Shown in pieces: positions 53,857 through 61,921 of a DNA stretch of 64,000 nucleotides. The position numbers and the translations under genes were made by a program. A model generated the notes under the pieces. That model was not told where the DNA came from, did not search any database, and saw nothing but the letters and a program-made list of their open reading frames with translations. This stretch comes from Clostridium jeddahitimonense (GTDB taxonomy: Bacteria; Bacillota; Clostridia; Clostridiales; Clostridiaceae): assembly GCA_000753455.2 (NCBI GenBank), contig LM994670.1, positions 3,469,250 to 3,533,249 of the forward strand. Reading direction: 5' to 3'. Within the stretch, counting starts at the first letter, position 1. Each line of letters starts with the position of its first letter.

Positions 53857-54963
53857 TTACTTTCCAACTATTTCTCTTATTCTAATTAAAATAAATTCTA
53901 ACTCTTCATCTGATAAATCTCTTATATCTATCTCGATTTTTCCTTCATTAGCTCTATAATCTCTAGTGTAAATTCTTACATCACCAGTCTTTAACTTTTC
54001 TGCAATTTCTAGAGCATTTATATTTAGTTTATCTTCATCAAAGCTAATTAAAGCTCTTATAATAGCTCGTCCTGCAGCATCTTGAACACAAGTTGAAGTA
54101 ATTCCATCTATTCCATTAAGAACACCATTGAAATCTTTCAATCTTTCTCTTTGCTCATCTAAAGTTAACTTATTTTTATTTACATATAATTCTATGGCCT
54201 TAGTAAGCCCTAAGATGTTTTCCTTACCAACTTTCATAACTCTTCCAATACCTTTGCTTTGGTTTTTAAGAGTTTTTATAAACTCTTTTTTTCCAATCAC
54301 TAAAGCAGATGTTGGTCCTTCAAGTGCCTTTGTTCCACTATAAATTACACAATCAGCACCTTCATTATAATAAACATTTAAATCTTCCTCTGCTGCTGCA
54401 TCTATAATTACTGGAAGATCATATTTCTTACCAAGCGCAACATAGTCTTTAATTGAAACTATACCTTTTTGTACACAATGATGAGATTTTATATATAATA
54501 AAGCTGCTGTATTTTCGTTAATTAAACTTTCAACATGCTCTACCTTACACGCATTAGCATATCCTGCCTCAACAACTACGCCTCCACCCATTTCTACTGC
54601 AACTTGCACTGGAGTACCATAATCAACATTATGTCCTTTAGGTAAGATTATCTCTCTTTTTTTGTTATTTTTATTGTGGATATTAAGTATTTCATAAAGA
54701 TTATCACCAGTTATTGTACTTGCAATACTTTGAGCAATTCCAGATGAAGCACTAGCTACAATATAAGCAGACTCTACATTTAATAATTCACTTATATATT
54801 CACCAGTTTTATCTAATAGATCCTTAACTTCAAAGAAATTTGCAGCTCCACTATTCATAGATTCTAAAACCTCAGAGCTTACCCTAGATCCACCTAATAT
54901 AGTCATTTTACCAGAAGCATTTATTACTTTTTTAACATTATACTTTTCATAAATATTTTCCAT
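53857..54963 (-). CDS. dgaE: PLP-dependent ammonia-lyase, DgaE/SelA-like
   Basis: 368 residues from the ATG at 54963, 5 nt after GGAGG; a TTG four codons upstream overlaps that site. SelA-like fold type I PLP enzyme: VINASGKMTILGGSRVS start, SASSGIAQ, Asp in VIIDAAAEED, and the PLP lysine Lys212 in YSGTKALEGP. DgaE converts D-glucosaminate-6-phosphate to KDPG plus ammonia. Here the kinase in the operon suggests the unphosphorylated amino acid sugar could be the substrate. Confidence 0.83.
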   Translation of the reverse strand: MENIYEKYNVKKVINASGKMTILGGSRVSSEVLESMNSGAANFFEVKDLLDKTGEYISELLNVESAYIVASASSGIAQSIASTITGDNLYEILNIHNKNNKKREIILPKGHNVDYGTPVQVAVEMGGGVVVEAGYANACKVEHVESLINENTAALLYIKSHHCVQKGIVSIKDYVALGKKYDLPVIIDAAAEEDLNVYYNEGADCVIYSGTKALEGPTSALVIGKKEFIKTLKNQSKGIGRVMKVGKENILGLTKAIELYVNKNKLTLDEQRERLKDFNGVLNGIDGITSTCVQDAAGRAIIRALISFDEDKLNINALEIAEKLKTGDVRIYTRDYRANEGKIEIDIRDLSDEELEFILIRIREIVGK

Positions 54964-54975
54964 GCTATCCTCCAA

Positions 54976-56070
54976 TTAAAGCTTTATATACTTACCATTT
55001 ATTATAACATCTACCGGTTTAAAGATTTCGTTACTAATTTTAACATTTTTATTTGAATCAATTAACTCAGTTTCAATATTATCTATTGTAAATATAGTAA
55101 AGTCAGCTTTTGCTCCTACCTTAATTTCACCAATATTATCTTTTCTAATTGCTTTAGCCGCTTCTTTAGTAACCTTATCAATTATCTGCTCTTTTGTATA
55201 TCCTACAAGTAATAACTTACTCATAGTAGTTGCAAGATCATATACAGGACCATTTATTCTATTTTTACAGTATATATCAGTGCTAATACAATGACAGTAT
55301 ATATTTTCATCAAAAGCCTTTTTTGTAACACCAAAGTTAAAACTATCAGTTCCATGAGCTAAATCGAATATTACTCCATTGCTATAAGCTTCTTTAACAA
55401 AATTTCTTATTTCACCATTTTCATCTAATATTCCATTTTTCTTACCATTAAATATATGTGCTATCATATCTCCTGGTCTTACTCTATCAAATACATCCTT
55501 AAGTTCTGGAGGATTAGATCCTATATGAACCATAAGTGGTAAATCATTTTCCTCTGCTGCTTCTAATGCTATATCTAATGGTTTTATCCCATTATTTCCT
55601 ATAACTGTTTTGCTCATTCTAGCCTTTATACCAACTACAAAATCGCTATACTTATTATAAGCTTCTTTTAAAGCATTTTTATCTAATCTTGAAAGATCAG
55701 CTAACTCATCTTGTTCTACTATCCCTGTCTTTGCTATATTTAAGAAGCAATACACATTGGTCTTCTTTTCTCTTGTGTTATTATAAAATTCTTCAACTGT
55801 ATCAGCTCCAACAGTTCCAGCATCTACAACTGTTGTTACTCCTTTTTTATATCCAATTTCATCAGGATCATCTGAATATAGCTTGTACTTATTAAAACAA
55901 TGTGTATGAACATCTATCCATCCTGCTGAAATATATTTTTCACCCTTTAAGTCAATTACTTCTTCATTTTCATTTATCTCTATATCTTTACTAACCTTGG
56001 TAATTATTCCTTCAACTATTTCTACATCTATTACTTCGTCTGTTATTAGTTTTCCATTTTTTATAATCAT
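54976..56070 (-). CDS. Metal-dependent amidohydrolase/deacetylase
   Basis: 364 residues. Amidohydrolase-superfamily barrel: small beta domain, then DVHTH (His55, His57), a GIKARMS lysine (about 150) that is probably the carboxylated bridge, HIGSNPPE, HIFNGK and a late DLAHG/STD metal site; TIFTIDN end domain. It belongs to the group containing Enterococcus EF0837-like deacetylases, often next to DgaE/DgaF genes. Likely removes an N-acetyl group before the ammonia-lyase step. Abuts mupG with no gap. Confidence 0.82.
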   Translation of the reverse strand: MIIKNGKLITDEVIDVEIVEGIITKVSKDIEINENEEVIDLKGEKYISAGWIDVHTHCFNKYKLYSDDPDEIGYKKGVTTVVDAGTVGADTVEEFYNNTREKKTNVYCFLNIAKTGIVEQDELADLSRLDKNALKEAYNKYSDFVVGIKARMSKTVIGNNGIKPLDIALEAAEENDLPLMVHIGSNPPELKDVFDRVRPGDMIAHIFNGKKNGILDENGEIRNFVKEAYSNGVIFDLAHGTDSFNFGVTKKAFDENIYCHCISTDIYCKNRINGPVYDLATTMSKLLLVGYTKEQIIDKVTKEAAKAIRKDNIGEIKVGAKADFTIFTIDNIETELIDSNKNVKISNEIFKPVDVIINGKYIKL

Positions 56071-57177
56071 CTAACTCTTACTACCTTTTTTATATTCTTC
56101 AAAAATAAATTTACTCCAAGGTTCAATAAAATCTAATAAAATCTTCTCTTCTTCTCTAACTCTTCCAACTAAATTTTTTCTGTTATCACCACATGCTCTT
56201 AAAGCAATTTGTAGCTCACCTTTATATTTTCCAAAATCATTATTACCAATAAGTACATCTCCTCTTTTGAAAATAACATCATTATCATGATTTTTTATAT
56301 CATATTTACCATATTTTTTTCTTACTTCTGTACTTCTTACTACTTCATGAGTGATATCTCCTCTTCTGTAGTGTTGTTCATCAAATATTATAGTCTTTTC
56401 AACATCTGATACATTATCAACTAACTCTACTGCTAATTCCACTTGGTATCTATTAACCTTAGAAAGTCTTTCTAACTCTTCTTCACTTGCATAAGCATTA
56501 CCAATTATTACATCATCAATTAATCCTGTTGCAAATAAATGTTTAGCTTGCACCTCGACCGGTAAGCTTCTATGATCCTCTAATGTACATAATCCATCAT
56601 TTATGTTCCATGGTCCAATTTCAGCTGTTTGAGAATTTATAAATGCAGCTGTTCTTACTCCATATTTTTTAAATCTTTGTGAACACTTAACAAAGAAATC
56701 ATACGGTAAAGCTGTTCCTTTTTGAGGATAAAAATTATGACATCCATATATAAATGGAGTATTTGGTTTATAAGTCATTATGTTATCAATATAAGCAACA
56801 TCATTACTCATGTTAATCTCAATCTTCATACCATATTTATTGAAAGATAACATTGCTTCTTTAGCTCCATCAAAACCTAAGTCAAGTCTAATTCCACTAG
56901 CTCCAAGTTCATTGAAGAAACTTAAATCATCATAAGAAATCCCTAACTTATCAAATATATTAGGTGCTATATCTAAAATAACTTCAAATCCTCTTTCCTT
57001 TGCATACCCTATTATTTCAGAAAACTCTCTTCTAATTTCATCTTTAGGCTTTTCTACTGAAAGCATACACATAAAAATTCTCTCAAATCCATACTTATGT
57101 GCTAAATCTACATATTCTTTATCCTTATCCATAGTAGAATGCTCTGGATAAATGGATATTCCTAATCTTCTATTCAT
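56071..57177 (-). CDS. mupG: DUF871 protein, MupG-type 6-phosphoglycosidase
   Basis: 368 residues. N-terminal TIM barrel (about 1-240; GISIYPEHS, LDIAPNIFDKLG, GIRLDLGF, YGCHNFYPQKGTALPYDFF) and a C-terminal cyclophilin-like domain (about 250-365). This is the DUF871 family, in which Staphylococcus MupG is a 6-phospho-muramidase acting on PTS-imported MurNAc-6-P-GlcNAc. The same logic here: hydrolysis of a PTS-phosphorylated disaccharide. No murQ etherase is linked, so the glycon need not be MurNAc. GGAGGG ribosome binding site. Confidence 0.85.
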   Translation of the reverse strand: MNRRLGISIYPEHSTMDKDKEYVDLAHKYGFERIFMCMLSVEKPKDEIRREFSEIIGYAKERGFEVILDIAPNIFDKLGISYDDLSFFNELGASGIRLDLGFDGAKEAMLSFNKYGMKIEINMSNDVAYIDNIMTYKPNTPFIYGCHNFYPQKGTALPYDFFVKCSQRFKKYGVRTAAFINSQTAEIGPWNINDGLCTLEDHRSLPVEVQAKHLFATGLIDDVIIGNAYASEEELERLSKVNRYQVELAVELVDNVSDVEKTIIFDEQHYRRGDITHEVVRSTEVRKKYGKYDIKNHDNDVIFKRGDVLIGNNDFGKYKGELQIALRACGDNRKNLVGRVREEEKILLDFIEPWSKFIFEEYKKGSKS

Positions 57178-57179
57178 CT

Positions 57180-57443
57180 TTATCCCTCCATTACTATCGA
57201 CGGCTTATGTCTAAAATATACTGTTATAAATGACCCCATAATAATACTTCCATAAATTAGAACAAAAAATAGAGAAGGTATTAAAACTACAACTGTAAGT
57301 AATATAAATTCATATATGACACATAAACCTAAAACCTTACCTAACTTCATTTTAGGCTTGTTCTTTTTAAACCTTCTTTCTAACAATATATTGCTTATAA
57401 AAAAGCAAATTATCATAAATACAAATGTAAAACTTCTAACCAT
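57180..57443 (-). CDS. Small membrane protein of the PTS/MupG operon
   Basis: 87 residues with an N-terminal hydrophobic segment (about 5-20), a basic loop (RRFKKNKPKMKLGK) and two more hydrophobic segments (about 38-78). Unknown family. It ends 2 bp before mupG. Its apparent Shine-Dalgarno (AAGGAAGGGG) lies inside a strong hairpin (57453-57474), which may limit translation. Its place right after EIIC suggests a transporter accessory role. Confidence 0.6.
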   Translation of the reverse strand: MVRSFTFVFMIICFFISNILLERRFKKNKPKMKLGKVLGLCVIYEFILLTVVVLIPSLFFVLIYGSIIMGSFITVYFRHKPSIVMEG

Positions 57444-57452
57444 AATTATTAT

Positions 57453-57474
57453 AGGAAGGGGATACCCCCTTCCT
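57453..57474 (-). promoter_or_regulatory. GC-rich hairpin over the ribosome binding site of the small membrane protein
   Basis: AGGAAGGGG and CCCCTTCCT pair perfectly around a 4-nt loop, 10 bp before the start codon and 10 bp after the EIIC stop. It is the most GC-rich spot nearby. It could hold back translation or protect the EIIC mRNA end; no U-tract follows. Confidence 0.5.
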
Positions 57475-57484
57475 TCCTCCTATA

Positions 57485-58792
57485 TTAAGCAATTTCAGCT
57501 TTAATATCACTTTCTGATTCTTTTTCTAATTGTTGTTTTTCAACCATCTTAAAGAATGGATAGTATATAACTACTGATATTACAAAGTTTACAATAACAA
57601 GTGCACCAGCCATTAGAGACCAGTCAGTACTCATAACAGCTGCTATTGGACCTGGTATTGTAAATGGTAATCTTGCCATTAACATAGGTATAAAATCTGA
57701 TACTGTTAAGAAGTATGATAAAGTAGTTATAACCATTGGAGCTAATATAAATGGTATTGCTAATATTGGATTCATAACTATTGGCGCTCCAAATATTATT
57801 GGTTCATTTATATTAAATAATCCTGGTAAGAATGATAATTTTCCTAATGTTTTTAAGTACTTAGATTTAGATGTTAAGAATAATACAACAAGTGCTAAAG
57901 TTGCTCCTGCTCCTCCTATCCATATAAACCATTGTAAAAATTGCTCTGTAAATATATTTGGTAATTCTGTTGCTGCTACTCCTGACGCAAATGCATCCAT
58001 GTTTTCAGCTATAGCCATATCCCATATAGGTCTTATTACAGGTCCCATTATCGCTGGTCCGTGTATACCAAGTACCCAGAAGAATGTAATTAAGAATACA
58101 GTTAAAAGTCCACCAAATAAGCTATTTCCAGCTAATATATCTTTTAAAGGCATTAATAAAGAACTTATTACCGAATTAATATCAAAATTTAAGAAATGTC
58201 TAATAACCCAGAATAAAAGTATTACTACTAGTGCTGGTGTCATTGCCATAAATGAATTTGTAACCTCTGGAGGTACTCCATCTGGCATTTTTATAGTTAT
58301 ATTTCTTTGCTTCATTATTCTATAAATTTCAACTGCTATTATTGAAGCTACAATAGCCCCAAATAAAGATGAAGAGCTTAAATTAGCAATATTTAAATAT
58401 CTTCCTGTTCCGATAACTCCCTCAACAGCTTCAGTAACCTGAACTGGTACTATTGAAGAAATAAGAAATGCTACTGTTGCAAGCATACCACCGCTCACTT
58501 CATCAAGCTCATAAGATCTTGAAAGTGCTGCACCTATTCCATATGATGCATATAAAGCTAAGATACCTACAGTAAATCTAAAAGGTACATCTATTATACT
58601 TTTATATGGTGCAATAAATTCTGCATACCCATCTATTGGTATGTTTAATAATATAACAAAAAATGACCCTACAATTGTTAGTGGTAAAGTTGCCACTATA
58701 CCTTTTCTAATTGAACTCATGTGTCTTTGATTACTAAGCTTATACGCTACTGGCATTAACTTAGAATCAATCCAGGTTAATAATTTTTCCAT
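57485..58792 (-). CDS. PTS EIIC, cellobiose/lactose (CelB) family
   Basis: 435 residues, about ten membrane segments. Starts MEKLLTWIDSKLMPVAYKLSNQRHMSSIRKG, the CelB-family N-terminus, and has NINEPIIFG with the substrate-site Glu and an FLITFFWVLGIHG turn. It would take up and phosphorylate a beta-disaccharide or related glycoside. No EIIA or EIIB gene is in the operon, so these come from elsewhere. First gene of the seven-gene operon behind twin palindromic operators. Confidence 0.88.
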   Translation of the reverse strand: MEKLLTWIDSKLMPVAYKLSNQRHMSSIRKGIVATLPLTIVGSFFVILLNIPIDGYAEFIAPYKSIIDVPFRFTVGILALYASYGIGAALSRSYELDEVSGGMLATVAFLISSIVPVQVTEAVEGVIGTGRYLNIANLSSSSLFGAIVASIIAVEIYRIMKQRNITIKMPDGVPPEVTNSFMAMTPALVVILLFWVIRHFLNFDINSVISSLLMPLKDILAGNSLFGGLLTVFLITFFWVLGIHGPAIMGPVIRPIWDMAIAENMDAFASGVAATELPNIFTEQFLQWFIWIGGAGATLALVVLFLTSKSKYLKTLGKLSFLPGLFNINEPIIFGAPIVMNPILAIPFILAPMVITTLSYFLTVSDFIPMLMARLPFTIPGPIAAVMSTDWSLMAGALVIVNFVISVVIYYPFFKMVEKQQLEKESESDIKAEIA

Positions 58793-58835
58793 CCTCTTTC
58801 CCTCACTTTATTAAATATGATTACAAAACGATTAT

Positions 58836-58871
58836 AACATTATAATGTTTTATTGTAAACATTATAATGTT
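58836..58871. promoter_or_regulatory. Twin palindromic operators for the GntR regulator
   Basis: AACATTATAATGTT occurs at 58836-58849 and again at 58858-58871, 22 bp centre to centre (two helical turns), both perfect palindromes, 44-79 bp before the EIIC start. A further GTAAACATT/AATGTTTAC pair frames the second site (58855-58892). Likely bound by the adjacent GntR/UTRA repressor. Confidence 0.65.
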
Positions 58872-58898
58872 ATATTTTTTTAAAATGTTTACATAGGT

Positions 58899-58942
58899 AT
58901 AAAATAAAAAAGATGCTTCACTTTTTATTCTGAAACATCTTT
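58899..58942 (-). terminator. Terminator of the GntR gene
   Basis: On the minus strand AAAGATGTTTCA pairs with TGAAGCATCTTT (one mismatch) around a 10-nt loop, followed by TTTTTATTTT. It directly follows the GntR stop, so the PTS operon has its own promoter. Confidence 0.78.
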
Positions 58943-58947
58943 CTTAT

Positions 58948-59649
58948 CTATACATAATAATTAATTACGTAATTATGGATTTTAGTATTATATTCTGCAA
59001 TTGATATCTCAATTACTTCACCTTTATTATTAAGAGTTTTTCTCTTTCTTCCAAGTAATGGCCCTTCAGTCAAGTTTAGCTCTTCAAGCACAGCTAATGA
59101 CGGATAGTCTATAAAAAACTCATCATGGAATTTATTTATATATAGACCACTTTTATAAAGTGCCATGTAAACTGATAAATCATTTCCATCAGTATTTTCC
59201 TCTATCATTGTTGATGATGGAACATAGTGAATAAAATGTATATACGGCTTTCCGTCTAAATAATATACTCTTTTAATCTTATAACACTTATCTCCAAAAT
59301 GTTTATACATCTCATTTTGAGGTTCAAGATCTATCTTTTCTATTTCAGTCTTCTCTTTCCTTACTTGAAAACCTTCTTTATTTAATATATTTGAAAATGA
59401 CTCTCCTTTAGATAATTTGTTAAAAATACTGTTGCTTATAACAGTTGTTCCTTTTCCACTTCTTTTAACTACATACCCATCAGATTCTAGCATTTCGATA
59501 GCTTTTCTTATAGTTATTTTACTAACCTCAAATTCTCTTTCCAATTCTGTTTCTGTAGGTATCAAATCACCTATCTTATAAACTCCATTTATTATTTTTT
59601 CTTTTATAACTTCCATTACCGTTATGTATAATGGTGCCCCTTTATTCAT
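58948..59649 (-). CDS. GntR-family regulator with UTRA domain
   Basis: 233 residues from the ATG at 59649, 9 nt after AAAGGG; a TTG three codons upstream is too close. Winged HTH (about 1-70; ELEREFEVSKITIRKAIEMLESDGYVVKR) and UTRA effector domain (about 90-232). HutC/NagR-like group, which sense phosphosugars. It sits just upstream of the PTS operon with its own terminator and is the probable repressor acting at 58836-58871. Confidence 0.88.
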   Translation of the reverse strand: MNKGAPLYITVMEVIKEKIINGVYKIGDLIPTETELEREFEVSKITIRKAIEMLESDGYVVKRSGKGTTVISNSIFNKLSKGESFSNILNKEGFQVRKEKTEIEKIDLEPQNEMYKHFGDKCYKIKRVYYLDGKPYIHFIHYVPSSTMIEENTDGNDLSVYMALYKSGLYINKFHDEFFIDYPSLAVLEELNLTEGPLLGRKRKTLNNKGEVIEISIAEYNTKIHNYVINYYV

Positions 59650-59789
59650 ATATATCAACCCTTTTTTCTTTTATTATCAATCTAGGTGAATTATAGCATA
59701 AGCGTAATTTACCTTCAATAAAAATAGAGATAAATCTCATGCTTATACATAAAACTTATCCCTGTATATTTCTAATTTCCATATTAAAA

Positions 59790-59975
59790 TCACATTAATT
59801 TTTCTAAGTTATCTACTAATTCACCAATAGCATCAACATAATATTTTACAATTCTATTAGCTACTTCATCAGCTAAATTTTCATTATATATATGAGATGT
59901 TGAGTTTCTATCTTCTAAAAGATTAATCCACACTTTATCATCTGAAATTAAGTTATTAACATAAGCCTTTTTAAA
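59790..59975 (-). pseudogene. Truncated HEPN toxin / NTase substrate-binding protein remnant
   Basis: The minus strand encodes about 60 residues (a KAYVNNLISDDKVWINLLED segment, then RNSTSH and a YYVDAIGELVDNLEKL helix) that match the C-terminal half of the HI0074-type NTase-substrate-binding HEPN family (PF08780). The N-terminal half is missing; an in-frame TAA precedes it. The HEPN Rx4H motif (RNSTSH) survives. It starts 15 bp after the MNT gene, in the order of an MNT-HEPN pair. Deletion remnant; no start codon is present. Confidence 0.75.
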
Positions 59976-59990
59976 TTATTATATTTAAAC

Positions 59991-60281
59991 TCAATACTTC
60001 TCATATATAATAATACCTTCCTTATTAACTTGCTCTATGAATAACTCATCATTAACTGATTTCATATCTGAAAAATCAAATTCTAATAATGTAGTAGTAT
60101 TATTCTCAATATCTTCTATAAAATCAGATATGGATTTTTCACAATATATAGCTAAATCTATATCACTTCTATCTCCATTATCTCCACGAGTCCTTGATCC
60201 AAATAAAATAACTTTATTTATTTCACTATGCTTTTTAGAAATCTCTATTATCTCATTTAATATAACTTTATCTAAATTCAT
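59991..60281 (-). CDS. Minimal nucleotidyltransferase (MNT/MntA type)
   Basis: 96 residues, the usual length of MNT proteins. Pol-beta-type motif FGSRTRGDNGDRSDIDLAI with GS at 28-29 and catalytic Asp40 and Asp42. In MNT-HEPN toxin-antitoxin pairs this enzyme AMPylates and silences the HEPN RNase. Its partner here is cut to a C-terminal piece, so the protein may be an orphan antitoxin. Weak ribosome binding site. Confidence 0.83.
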   Translation of the reverse strand: MNLDKVILNEIIEISKKHSEINKVILFGSRTRGDNGDRSDIDLAIYCEKSISDFIEDIENNTTTLLEFDFSDMKSVNDELFIEQVNKEGIIIYEKY

Positions 60282-60366
60282 ATTTAGCAGCTACTACTAC
60301 TTTACCTTTATTATATACCACTACCCTTTAATTATAAACAAGTTTACCTATAAATTATTTAAAACA

Positions 60367-60405
60367 CCTCTAAGGTAACTTCATTATTTGCTTCTACCTT
60401 AGAGG
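60367..60405. repeat. Inverted repeat upstream of the small secreted protein
   Basis: CCTCTAAGGTA and TACCTTAGAGG pair perfectly around a 17-nt loop. The outer part (CCTCTAAG/CTTAGAGG) recurs in the terminator at 60839-60869 on the other side of the same gene. Confidence 0.5.
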
Positions 60406-60481
60406 GACATATTTCACATATTTAATAAATTTTTGAGTAATTAATAAATAAAACAGAAATACTAATTATTGAGGTGATTAT

Positions 60482-60820
60482 ATGAAAAAAAGATTTTTTA
60501 TCTTACTATCTTCATTAATTATAGTTTTAAATTTTATTATATTAACTGCTCATGCCGATGTTCCTATTCATCCTATTAATGCAGTTTATAAAGAAGGAAT
60601 TTATAAACTAAGTCCAGCTGATAAAAGCTCCTATGCTCTACAGTTTCAATTTTTAAATACTGATAAAGATTCTGCAATAATAGTATTAGATCAAAATGCT
60701 GACATAGTTTATAAGAATATTAATTGTAATAGGAAATGTAATGCAGGAACTATTACAAATAAGAATACTATTATTTTAATTACTGATGGTGAAGTTGCTC
60801 TTTACTTCACCAAAGAATAA
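60482..60820 (+). CDS. Small secreted protein, 112 residues
   Basis: Signal peptide 1-25 (MKKRFFILL, then a cleavage AHA/D) and an ~87-residue mature domain with beta-rich composition. Cys residues in NCNRKC could form a disulfide. The ending GEVALYFTKE suggests a compact beta sandwich. I do not recognise the family. GAGGTG ribosome binding site. Monocistronic, flanked by related hairpins. Confidence 0.65.
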   Translation: MKKRFFILLSSLIIVLNFIILTAHADVPIHPINAVYKEGIYKLSPADKSSYALQFQFLNTDKDSAIIVLDQNADIVYKNINCNRKCNAGTITNKNTIILITDGEVALYFTKE

Positions 60821-60834
60821 TAAATTGAAATATG

Positions 60835-60875
60835 AAAACCTCTAAGTGCATTCTATTAACACTTAGAGGCCTTTT
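60835..60875. terminator. Bidirectional terminator
   Basis: CCTCTAAGTG and CACTTAGAGG pair around a ~10-nt loop, followed on the plus strand by CCTTTTATTATTTTTTT, between the convergent secreted-protein and AraC genes. Confidence 0.8.
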
Positions 60876-60876
60876 A

Positions 60877-61719
60877 TTATTTTTTTGAATTAACAGCCTT
60901 ATGATAATACTGTCTTGGCGTCATTCCAAACTCCTTTTTAAAAGCTCTAAAAAAGTGAGTATATCCTCCAAATCCGCATTTAGAATATACCTCAATTATA
61001 GGAATGTTTTTTTCTATTAACTCTTTTGAGTAAGATAATTTTCTCTTTAAAATACAGCTATGTATAGTCATATTAGTAGCATCTTTAAATATTTTTGAAA
61101 GATGAAACTTATTCATAAAAAACTCTCTTGCTAAATCATCTAATGTAATCTCTTCAGACATATGGGTATTTATGTAAATAAAAATATCATCTATAATATC
61201 TAGCTTGTCATAAATTCTCTTTTTATTTAATCTACTTTCTATATATCCTCTATTAGTAATAGCTAAGAGTATTATTAATGTAGCCCTTAAAATCTCCTCT
61301 TTCCCAAAGCCCTCCATTTTTTCATAGCATATTAATCTAGTAGTTAAGGATTTTATTAACATATATACTTCACTACTAGCTCGAACTATTCTAATATTGC
61401 TATCTCTTGCTTCAATAAAGCAAGTTTCCAAATTGCACTCTTCTGATGATATACTTCTAACATATTCTGGGTGAATATAAATTAAAATAATCTCACCTTT
61501 GTTATTAACTTCATTATCAACCTTTATTTTAAGATAGTTATCGTTTTCTAATACAACATAGTCATCCTTTTCTACTGAAAAAGTTTCATTATTATCTTCC
61601 ATAATATATTTATTATTTTCAATGTATATTATTTTATAAAAATCACTTCTTGGTATAAATACTTGCCTATTCTCAATTGTTAATTTTTGAACAAAAACCT
61701 TATTATTGATTATATCCAT
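60877..61719 (-). CDS. AraC-family regulator
   Basis: 280 residues from the ATG at 61719, 8 nt after GGGAGG; an ATG five codons upstream is part of that site. N-terminal sensor half (about 1-170) without clear cupin motifs and a C-terminal double HTH (about 180-275; FHLSKIFKDATNMTIHSCI, YTHFFRAFKKEFGMTPRQYY). Divergent from the flavoprotein reductase gene with 202 bp between; likely its regulator, responding to the electron acceptor. Confidence 0.85.
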   Translation of the reverse strand: MDIINNKVFVQKLTIENRQVFIPRSDFYKIIYIENNKYIMEDNNETFSVEKDDYVVLENDNYLKIKVDNEVNNKGEIILIYIHPEYVRSISSEECNLETCFIEARDSNIRIVRASSEVYMLIKSLTTRLICYEKMEGFGKEEILRATLIILLAITNRGYIESRLNKKRIYDKLDIIDDIFIYINTHMSEEITLDDLAREFFMNKFHLSKIFKDATNMTIHSCILKRKLSYSKELIEKNIPIIEVYSKCGFGGYTHFFRAFKKEFGMTPRQYYHKAVNSKK

Positions 61720-61816
61720 AGATAATCCTCCCATTAACTACTTTTAAACCTCTTTAATTATACCAAATTTTTGATAGTTTCGCCCCAATAAATGTAAGTT
61801 TTAGAGCATTTTATCT

Positions 61817-61825
61817 TGTTATAAT
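61817..61825 (+). promoter_or_regulatory. Extended -10 promoter of the flavoprotein gene
   Basis: TGTTATAAT is an extended -10 about 97 bp before the start codon, giving a 5' UTR of roughly 90 nt. A good -35 is not seen, consistent with activator dependence. Confidence 0.4.
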
Positions 61826-61921
61826 AAGGATAAGGTTAATATTTTAACTATTTTATACGTTGCAACTATAAATATATTAACAAAAGTTATTTTTAAATAT
61901 AAAAAACTGGGGGAATACATA

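Noticed and set aside
58948..59649. GntR gene as first gene of the PTS operon
   Set aside because: A clear terminator and the operators lie between GntR and EIIC, so it is transcribed separately.
60037..60378. Plus-strand 113-residue frame opposite the MNT gene
   Set aside because: The minus strand has the diagnostic nucleotidyltransferase motif; the plus frame is Ser/Ile-rich and lacks a ribosome binding site.
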